Of a stretch of 64,000 nucleotides of DNA, positions 1 to 10,608 are shown one piece after another. The DNA comes from Cristatella mucedo (taxonomy: Eukaryota > Bryozoa > Phylactolaemata > Cristatellidae). Position 1 is the first letter of the stretch; every line of letters begins with the position of its first letter. Position numbers and translations under genes: made by a program. The notes beneath the pieces are model-generated. The model ran no database searches, was not told where the DNA came from, and was given only the letters and a program-made list of their open reading frames with translations. The stretch spans positions 8,740,001 to 8,804,000 of the forward strand of contig WPIO01000003.1 of NCBI GenBank assembly GCA_009760855.2, in the 5' to 3' direction.

Positions 1-418
1 TTGAAGGGGCGGATGAGCAGAAACAATGCGCATTTGCTGCTCTGTTTAACCTATGTGTGTCAATGGGTGGTCTCGCTCGCCCGGCAGCCAGGCGATACTC
101 TCGTGGCTACGGCGGCATCTGGGCAGCCGCAGCCGGCGCAACACGCGAGTCCGCTGCTCCAGTTTTCGGCTTTCGACTCCTGCCCTCCCAGCGGCGCAGC
201 GAGCCGGGCTCGTCGGAATGCGCGAGCTCGCCGACGCGCACGCGGCCTCGCATCCGGGGCGAGGCATGCTGATTGAGGCCCGAGCGCGCGCGCGCGGCGC
301 TCTCTGGAGGCCTCGCGGCGCGAGCGAAACGTGGCTGCCAAGGTGCGAGGCCGGAGCGAGCGGACGCATTCGCGTCCGGGCGGAGGCGACCGGTTCGCGC
401 TCCTGCGCTACGTAACAG
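1..418. other. Upstream intron of the D2-like receptor, GC-rich
   Basis: No TM1/TM2-like coding segment is present, so the window opens inside an intron. Overlapping open frames on both strands here come from high GC content and lack recognisable protein features. Confidence 0.55.
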
Positions 419-531
419 GTGACGGAGGGCCGATTCATGCTGCCCGAGAAGCTGTGCGACGGCTGGATAGCGATCGACGTCATGTCGTGCACGGCCTCGA
501 TTCTCAACTTGGTCGCCATCAGCATCGACAG
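419..531 (+). CDS. D2-like receptor exon encoding TM3
   Basis: The exon is 113 nt and enters in phase 0 after a cag acceptor (AG at 417-418). It leaves in phase 2 at a GTATCA donor (532). It encodes [16 protein letters not shown] followed by the [11 protein letters not shown] core of TM3. The last codon is split, and AG plus the first G of the next exon restores Arg of DRF. Confidence 0.82.
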
Positions 532-3500
532 GTATCAGAGGCGATCGCGACCTCGAAGCCCCCTCCCCCCTCCAATGCCACGTCCGTCGCGTCGCTGTCT
601 GCCACTGCTACAAACGGTGGCCAGCTGTCGCGGCGCGTGTCGTCGGCAACGTCGAGCGCCGAAAGCTGTACCTGTACCCTGTAAACTGTAAGCTATGGCT
701 GCAAAGTGCGAATTCGCTTAGCGTTCGCGCGAACGACCGACGCGGTCTGCCGCCTCCGCCGACGGGGACGCGGATGACAACCGCAGGAAAGACCGACAAG
801 CGGAATCGCGGCGCGGGCGGCGGCGCGCGGGCGGCGGCGCGATCGTCTGCGATCCACTTCGGCGAGTCGCCTCAAGTCAGCTTCGCGAAGATAAAATGGC
901 GCCAGAAAATTTCGCAGAACCTTTTTTTACCGCATATCTTTCGAATTTTGCGGCGGCACTGCGCTGGCGCGTTCCGCTCTCGGGCAGCAGTAGCAGCAGC
1001 GTCGCCGCGCGAAACGTGCTGGCCCGGTCCGCGCGCGCTCGGCACGCGGATTGCAGCACGCGTGGACGCGTGGACGGCGCTATCCTGCCACCGGAAGCCG
1101 CTCAGCTGCAGCTCAGCGGCGCATCAGCGGACGCTCGTTTGGAGTCAGTTGAACATGCGGATAGTGCGCGCTAAGTGCGGCACTGGCTGCGTAGTTTACA
1201 GTCGTCGTTATTACCTTCACGAAGCTTCCATTGCGATGGGTCGCAGAGGACCTCAATGTATTGTCAGTTAATCACGTGGCGCTGCTAGCCGCCATAGGCT
1301 CCTCTGCTGCCATACAAACGATTATTCCATATTTGTTTCCACGATTATTCCAAACGAATATGCCATACAAGCGATTATTCTAATAACGATATTCACTTTA
1401 CCCCGCTCCGAAGCCCGCGCGATGCACGCGCGCGTCGCGCGTCCACCGCGGTGACTACCGTGCTAGCGCTCCTTCAGCTGCTCAGTATGCTGCTCAGCCG
1501 CTCAGCTGCTCAGTCCCATCGCTAGCGCTCCTTCAGCTGCGCAGAGGAAAATACGCGCGGGCAGCTGCGACGCGGATGCGGTAGCGCCCCCACAGGCAGC
1601 GCCGGCAAAGATGCGGCGGCACTCGCGGCAGCCAGGGGGAGGCCATCGTTTATTTCGTCTCTTCTTTTCGGAAGGTTCATGGCCATCACGCACCCGCTCA
1701 AGTACCAGCAAAGTATCAAGAGCTCGACGCTGTACACGGCCGCGACGATCGCCGCCTGCTGGCTCGTGTCGATCGCCATCGCGCTGCCGCTGGCGCTCGG
1801 CGCCAACTACACGCCCTACCGGTCCGAGGGCGAGTGCTCGTTCGCCAATCCGCTCTTCATCATCTTCTCGTCGATGGGCTCCTTCTTCATACCGAGCTTC
1901 GTCATGGTTCTCCTCTACTGGAAGATCTTCAAAGTGATCCGCGAGCGAGCGGCCGCCGCCAAGGAGAAGGGCCGCGAAAACCGGAAGCGAGCGCTCGGCA
2001 GAGCCACCGCGGCGGCGACGACGGCGGCGGCGACGACGGCGGCAGCGGCGGCCGCGGCTGCCGCGGTGTCGGACGGCTCCGCGGCCGCATCCGTCGCAGG
2101 AAGCGGTGGCAGCGGCTCCGAGTTCTCCGAAGCCGCCGCCGCCGCGGTGGCGAGAAACGGTGGCTGCGACGACAAGCGCTGCCCCGCGAACGCCGTCCGC
2201 GATAACACCGCCGCCATCGCTCCCACCACCACGCTCGTCGCCTCCAGAGCCGCGCCCGCCACAGAGGAAGACGGCGGCGGCGACGACGACGACGACGCCG
2301 ACGAGTCGGCCGCTTCCGAGGACGTGTGGATTAGGCAGGGCTCCGCCAAGTCCTGCAACCGAGTGCTTCCGGACGACGTCCAGGCGCCGCAGGCGCAGCG
2401 ACTCTTACCGCCCTCCAACGGGACAACGAACGGCGCGCGCCAGAGCACGACGGCCGCCGCCGCTGCCACCGAGCCGACTGGCACAGCGGCCAAGGCGGCC
2501 ACGGCGGCTGGCGGCGCCGGCGGCAAGAAGACGTCGGGCGACTCACGAAAAAAGGACAAGAAGGAGCGCAAGGCCACGGTCACGCTCGTCGTCGTTCTCG
2601 GTGAGTCGCCGGGAGCGTTTGCAGCGAGCGTTCGTTCTCCGGAGCGCGCCGCCGCCGCGCTCGAGCCTGGACGCGCACGCGCGCGAAAACGGTCCGAGAT
2701 GGATCTCGCCGACAGCTCGTGCATCATTTAAAGCTCGGGGGCGCTCTGCGGCGGTCATCCGAGTGGACGCGTCCGGCTGCCGCTCGTCCATGACGCAGCA
2801 ATCGAATCGAATCGACGACGAACCGGCGGCGTCGCGACCCTGGCGTGGGCGTGGTTTAGCCGAGTCAAGCCTCAGGCTTAGGCGTGGTTCAGCCCTGAGG
2901 CGGGAGCGCTTCGCGTGCGATCTTTTTTCGGGGGTTTTTCTGGCGCGAGCGGTGCGGCAGCATCCATCCATCCATTCTTCTAACGCTCGATCCATCTATC
3001 GCTCGATCGCTCGAGTGTCGATCGCCAAGTAGCGCTTCGCGCGCGCCCAGAGACGAGCAGCCTCCGGTCAAGCAACGGCAAAGTAAAGAGAGCGCGTCAA
3101 CCACTCAACGTAAGCTTCATTTGTTCAAGTGGCAGCGGCGTCTTTTCAGTTGCAACCTGCTAGTAGCTGACGGTAAAGGATTGCCCGCCCGGATGTAGCA
3201 CAAGAGCTCTCGCGACGGGAGTCGCAAGCAGGAGCTGCTCTGGCTGCTCTTCCTGTCTGCGTCTGTCGGTCACTTTCTCGATCTTCCTCGCTGCGGTGCG
3301 TTGGGTGCTCTCGCTAACGGTACCGTTTTTGGCCGAGCTGGCTGACTGGAATTTCCCACCTGCATTCTATGCAGGAAATGGAATGCCTATACAGCAGTAG
3401 CAAAGGATGCGTTTACCGATGTGGCGATGGTCATAGACCGGCTAATTGAATTTCTTAACCAAATTCGGAATCCTAGCGCCACTTCTAAGCAATCAGCCTG

Positions 3501-6500
3501 ACCGTAACACGCTGAGATCAGGTGGCAGGCTGGGGGCTCCTTGGCTAAAAGTGAAGGACAAGCGGGCGGGTCTCTTTCTCTGCATGTGCGGGCTGTCGAC
3601 GCCTAGCTGACAAAGCTCAGACGCTCGAAGCGCGTGCACTCTGCCGGAATTCCCGAGAAGCCACCGGCGTGCTCTCGCTGCGCCGGTGGCCTCGCGGGCG
3701 CTCGGCGCTGAGAGCACGCGCGTGCTTCGGAAGCAGCGGCGGCCGATACGCGCGACCGACGTCGCTCTTCGGGTCGTCACCTACCTACCCGTGCCCTTCC
3801 CTGTGGCGTCTCGAAGGCTAGGGGCGACAGCAATAGTAATAATAAAACCAACTTACTAGTTATGGGCAAACCGCGTACGACTCAGTAATTGAAAAGCTAA
3901 ACCCCCAAACTCGGCTCTGCCAGCGTATGTCCTGTAGCATCTGCATGAAATCTACGGGCCCGGTTCCAAAGGGACCTTTTACTAAGCGAACACATCAGCT
4001 CCACAGTCAAGTCTGCCTACTTTCAGCTACATAACATTGCTAAAATTTGGGCTTTCTTAGACCGTGATACTGCATCCAAATTGGTCTATGCATTTGTGAC
4101 ATTCCCTGTTGACTTATGTAACTCGCTGCCTGCTGGTCTACAGGCCTGTGCATTCTGGTGCTTACAGCTGGTGCAAAACTCGGCAGCTAGACTTGTCTGC
4201 CGTGAGTGTCACAGTTGTCATATCACACCTCTTCTCGCCGACCTGCACTGGCTCCCAGTCAAGCAACGTATCGACTTAACGGTTTTGATAAGTTCCTTCA
4301 TTCTCTGGCTTCAGCCTACCTATCATAACTATTCCCCGCGGCAGGCTACGCATTATACCACCCGCTTTTCTGACTCAAATCATTTAGCTACACCTCGTAT
4401 GAATCTCGAATTCTTTAGAGACAGCGCCTTTAGTTCGTATGCTTCCAAAGCGTGAACTCATTTCCGACTGACGTCACAACATCCCCTGACTGAACGACAT
4501 TTAAAAGGAAGCTAAAGACGCACCGGTTTCTTACAATATTGGCTGCGCCCCTGTGATTCGTCCTATGCGTGCGCTAACGCGTGCTGACACTGTGCATGCT
4601 ACCACTAAACATATTTCCATGTCGACACTGTGCACATCACCTCTAAGTAACTTATTCTTGCTGACATTGTGCACGTTACCACTAACCATACGATCGTGGT
4701 TTTTACAACATATGTCAAGTGCCTAGAAAGAGACTAAGTTATCTGACAATGCTACACAAATATATTATAATGATTATTGTAAGTTGCTCCGCCGCTAAGG
4801 GGTGTGACCTCGAGGCAATCAAGCGCCGGTCAACCTCTTTCGCTCGTTCCGTCTTCCGGTTCCGGACCCGCGTTCCACGCGCGCGGCCCGAGGCGTCGCC
4901 AAGCGAACGGGGATCTCCCGCGCGGCAGTCCTAGGCACGTCCTATCATGCGCATGCCGGCCGCAATGCCAGACACATTGGCGCCGCACAGGGACGCTACG
5001 GGCCGGTAGAGTCGAGCGCAAAATAGAAACTGTAGGAAAGTGCACGCGAAAACCGAAGCGAGCGGCAGAGCCCGCTAGGTGCATTTAGCTCGTATGCTCC
5101 CACAGCCTGGAACTCCCTCCCGACCTGCATCAGAACATCCCCTGACCTGACCACATTTAAAAGAAACTTAAAAACATACCTATTTAGGACAGCGTTTAGT
5201 GGGTCCTTGTGATTCGTCCTCGATGTGCTTATGCGTGCTGACACTGTTCATGCTGCCACTAACCACATTTGCATGCTGACCCAGTGCACGTAACCCCTAA
5301 CCATGTTATTCATTTTGTTTGTTTTTCAAGCATGATTTTACTTACTATTCTATTGCGTATCACTTTGCAGCAAATGTAAAGCGCCTAGAAAGAGATTAAG
5401 TTCTCTGAGGGCGCTTTATCAAGTGCAATATTATTATTATTATTATTAGGTGGCGGCGCCGCAAGCATTTCGACGGCCTTCGCGAGCGCAGTCAGGCGGC
5501 GGCGGCGCGAGCCTGTTCGGTCGGGGCTGGTCATTCGGAGGAGGGGGCGCGGGATAGTGCGGCGGCGGCAGACTGAACCAGCGCCACGCGGCGGTCCACT
5601 CGTCGACCTGATTTCCGCTGCTACTCACTATAGTAGTAAATAATAGCATAATATAAAATAAATATATATACTATAAAAATCATAAATAATACATAATCAT
5701 AATAAAAATATATAGTATAAAATAATAAATAATATAAAATAATATAAATAATATATATAATATATAAATAATAAGGCTTATATATATTCCATATCTTGTA
5801 TATATTCCATATTCCATCCTTAAATAATATATATTTATAAGCCGCTGCTCGCCGCTGCGGCTCTCGCTCAGCGGCGAGCAGCGGCAAAGTACGCCGCCGC
5901 CTCGCGAGCGTGCGACCGCGAGCGAGCGTGCGACCGCGGCGCTCCTACGGGGCTCCGAGCGCCGACCGGAGCCGCTGAGGGCGGCCCAGAGCGCGAGTAA
6001 TCGGCTCTCGGCCTCGGGTGGTCGCACCAAACGAGACGGACAAAACATCCGCTAGTCTTAGACGTATAGCCGTGGAAGAGCCTTGTCGGCTATTTACCAA
6101 CGCCGGCAGTTGGCAATAAAGAGTCGTCCAACTGCAGGATTCGAACACACGGTCTTGATCGTGAAGAGAGAGAGCACCTTACCTCCTGCGGTTACTAAAC
6201 TTCGGGCTAGGGCCTAGGCCGCGGCCGCAGCGTCCACCAGTCCGGGCCTGTCCAGAGCCGCGGCGGTGGCCGCGGCGGTGGCCGCGGTGGCCTGCTCCGG
6301 CTATCCGAGCGTCGGCTTCGGCTACTGCCGATAGCCAGACGAGAGCTTGCCGCTGCCTCAACCGTAGCCGCAGCCGCAGCCGATGAACGGTGAACGGTCA
6401 TGCGCATGCTCCGCTGTATCGCATCCGGTCCTGCTCCGCTTGCGGCCGCGAAGACAGCCGCTCAAATAGGGCCTCGACTGGCGCTTGAATACTGTCGGAC

Positions 6501-9500
6501 GTTTCGATCCTGAACTTTTGACATTAATCAGACTACGTTTTTCTATAGCGCACTCGGGGAGCCGATTCTCCTCAGTCCGGGCGTTTTACAACTTTCTGCA
6601 TGAGAAGCACCGACCGAGAGTTAATGGAAAGTCAGGAATCGTGCTTAGAAAAGCGAGCAATTTCATGCACACGATGAGGCACTCAGGACTGCTGGTTAGT
6701 ATTATGGGCCCCTGGCCAGTAACGTGAACTGGGTCGTGCACGGGTAAGCACGCCAACCACTTAGTAAAAAAGGCTCAATTTCAGAGTGCGTCAGCACACA
6801 GTGGACAATATACGCAGACGGAAATAAGCTGTTCGGAGAAAGAATGTATTGTTTTGGCTTTTTCAACTGTTGTCCGGAGGTATCGTGAAGTCAGTCGGCT
6901 CAGTGAGTTCCTGGCTTTTGAAACAAACGAGTTGAAGACACCGACTCCAACGATTTCGACATCCAGGATTTTGTGTTAGCTAGAGGCATATCTAAACGAA
7001 TCGAGTCATAAGAGCGGGCTCATACGATGCGGTGCTCAAAAAGAAGAAGCATTTTCGACAGCTGTGTGGAAGCACAATAATGAAGGAGCCTAAAGGTCCT
7101 TGACAGACAGAGCCTTGACCTTGTTAGGCTGCTCCATGGGGAGCCAGCCAGCTCACATCAGAAGCGGTGTAATTTTACTTTCTAATATAATTAATTATAT
7201 TATTAATTATATGATTATAAATATAATTATATTAATGTAATTGCGACGCTTACGAAAGACGTCTCTAGCTGCAGATAATTTCTGCACTGACTTTAAGCGT
7301 CATATTGCAAAGGCAGGAGCTACGGTACGTAATGAGTTGCACAAGTCAAGCGGGATGTGAAGAATGTATCGACCAGCTTGGTGGCGGTATCCATATCTAA
7401 TTAAGCCAGAATATTGTTATGTTGTTGATCTGAAAGTAGGCAGACTGACAGTGGCGCTGACGTGATCATCAAGGGCTAGGTCATCGCGGAGGATTCCATG
7501 CTGAAGCTAGATTAGATATACTGGCCAAGCTCATTTTGAGAGCTATGCTCTGTCGAATTTCTTATTAAGACAATGTTTTCTCAAAATTAATAGGTTTTAC
7601 TTTATCTTCATTCAATTTGTGAAAGTTTGTTGCCATCCAGGTGCGAAAGTCAGCAATGCATGACACACGAGAGTTGATAGAGTTGACGTGTTCTAAGGCA
7701 GGGAGGGATCGAGGCACAGATACACCTCAATGGCGTCCCAAGGGGGCATATTTCTCCAGGCGTTGGATCAGTGGCGCTGGATCAGGGGTCGCCAAAATTG
7801 GTGAGTACTACTAGAGGGGCGTCACCTGTGTAGTTCGTCCCCGGGCGAACAATTTCTTAGGAACGCCACTGGTATAGCTGTGTGTCATCTGCGTAACATC
7901 AAGGCCTACATTTCGCCTGGTGATTAAGTCGGCAAGAATGAGATTATGGAAATAGTGGAAACAGTTATACCTAGATGAGCAGCTCTTTGGGATTTCCCAA
8001 ACTTTAGCGGTTTTTCTGCTGATTGTTGGCCGTTGACGTCTACGTTCTGAAATCTCGCACTGAAATATAACCTAATCCATTGAAGTGCATTGGCAATGAT
8101 GCCCAGACGAGAAGACAGGCGCTCAAGAAGGTCTTGATGATCAATATTAGCAAATTATGCTGAGATATCAAGCAGAACTACCCGACTGATCACACTTAAG
8201 TCAGAATTCGTATGGAAATCATTATACACTTGTAGTAGTGCTGACTCAGGAAATTTGAATCGAAGCTTGCTAGTTGAGACGTTTCAATAAATAATATTTA
8301 AGCCAAGATCTAAGATATAAGTCAATCTTCCACGACTCCGTCCACTCACTTTAACATAAAAACAGCAAATGAGACTCTGGGCGAAAGTTTCCTAAATTCT
8401 CCTGATCTGGTGTCAACTTCCTAACGAGTGGTCTAATCGCATCCTCTTAGAAGGGTGCTTGTGCAAGATTTGAGGCTAACGACATGCTAGTATATTTATA
8501 TACATAATATATTATATATTTTTATTTAATACATAATGTATGTGAACATATTATTTATTATTACTATGATATTATATGCATGCTAGTATGCTAGCTGCGC
8601 GGAGCAGCAGCAAATCTAAGCATCTCGGAAGGAAAAAGTGGGTATGAGTGAGGCTTAGAGAGAAATGGGTCTTTTCAGACGAGGAGATGAACGTTGAGAT
8701 GAAGTCATTAGGGCAGGCATGAAGATGGACATTTAAGTGGAGTGTATTGAGGCCTGCTAGGATGTTACATTAGGGATAAACGCTCTGATCGTATTTATCT
8801 TGGTTGTCAAAAAGCTAAAACAAAGATCTACTGTATCGCCGAAACCATCGCTAATTAAGGGGAGCGAGCCCGAGAAAAGGCTCAGGAGGAGGAGAGTGGC
8901 TAAGGAGGAGAGCGGCTAAGGAGGAGAGCGGCTAAGGAGGAGAACGGCTCAGGAGGAGAGCGGCTAAGGAGGAGAGTGGCTCAGGAGGAGAGCGGCTAAG
9001 GAGGAGAGCGGCTAAGGAGGAGAGCGGCTAAGGAGGAGAGCGGCTAAGGAGGAGAACGGCTAAGGAGGAGAGCGGCTAAGGAGGAGAGCGGCTCAGGAGG
9101 AGAGCGGCTAAGGAGGAGAGCGGCTCAGGAGGAGAGCGGCTAAGGAGGAGAGCGGCTCAGGAGGAGAGCGGCTAAGGAGGAGAGCGGCTAAGGAGGAGAG
9201 CGGCTAAGGAGGAGAGTGGCTAAGGAGGAGAGCGGCTAAGGAGGAGAGCGGCTAAGGAGGAGAGCGGCTGGCTAAGGAGGCGGCTGATGGTCAATGTCAG
9301 CATTTTAGTCCTGCACTTGTGACTCGGAAATGTTCTAATAGAAACTAGACGTGTCCACACCTAGGATGGATTTTTTAGGACCTACAATATTCCATCTTAT
9401 GCTAAACCTATAGTAATAATAATAATACTTATGTGTAGGGCCCTCAGAGAACTTATACACTGTCTGGGCATGCATAACAGTATGGTTAGGGGTAACATGT

Positions 9501-10551
9501 ACTATGTAACCTACGATGGCTTGGTAGGACCTACAATAGTCATCGTATGCCAGTCGATTGATAGTCATTCCTGACCTTGTGCAGGCTTTGCCAGTCCTGA
9601 CCTTGTGCAGGCTTTGTCAGTCCTGACCTTGTGCAGGCTTTGTCAGTCCTGACCTTGTGCAGGCTTTGCCAGTCCTGACCTTGTGCAGGCTTTGTCAAGC
9701 TGGCGCTTCATAGTCTTTGCTAGCTTAACAGCAGGCCGTGATGAAGCGGCGGGAGTTGAATGCGCCGCACTTGGTTCAACTATTACCTGTAGTTGGCCGT
9801 CAGTTGGTCGTGTAATAAAGCATCTTCTCAGTTTTTTCGACGACGTTTTTAGTACAGACCAGCAGCAGGTTACTATTTCACTCCGAAAAGCGCCGAGTAA
9901 ATTTTCGAGCCCAAACGCTGTAGCCGATCGCCCGCAAAGTGTCGTTGTCAGCTGTCACACTGAAGCGGCGCTCTGCTAGGGAGCGCGTACATGCAGAGAA
10001 GACGCGCAGAGCCAGAAGAGTTGTGCGGTCCCATTTTTGCGACTATCCTTTGCTTAGTAAAAAGCTTGAGGAGACGTCAGCATTCACTGAATGCAATAAG
10101 CTTCGTCGGCACCTAGCCGAATAACGAAATGATTCAACAAAGGTCGTAGGTCGCGGAAGGAAGAGAGTCCCGGTTACAAAGAAATACTTGGCTAGCAGCC
10201 AAGTATACTCGGCATTCAGTATCGCGTGCATCGATCGGCGGTGGAGCCTGGACTTGCATCTAAGGGGCAAGAGCAGCAGCAGCGCTCCGATTCTCTTTTA
10301 GGGTGAATTAATATTTAGATAGCCGTACAATACATTTAATTGCGTAAGAAGATATATATATATATACTTAAGTAAATATATACTTACACTATATCCTTTA
10401 CCAGTTGAAGGACTAGATGGCGTTTTGCAGCGACAGTAAGCAAAGCATGCTTTCTCTCATATGAGCAGCACACAGATCGGCTTGTTCAAAGCAGATTATG
10501 TGCGCCAGCCAGCAGATGCAGCGAAAATACACGGCCGCTTTGAACTGAGAC

Positions 10552-10608
<57 letters not shown>

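Noticed and set aside
1915-2727. 270-codon antisense frame over the receptor exon
   Set aside because: It mirrors the GCN/GAC repeats of ICL3; Ala/Ser runs result from the complementary repeats. Kept only as an observation.
2106-3032. 308-codon plus-strand frame overlapping the receptor exon
   Set aside because: It is an out-of-frame Pro/Arg/Ser reading of the same repeats and crosses a well-supported splice donor.
8881-9286. CRISPR-like array
   Set aside because: There are no unique spacers; it is a direct head-to-tail minisatellite in a eukaryotic intron.
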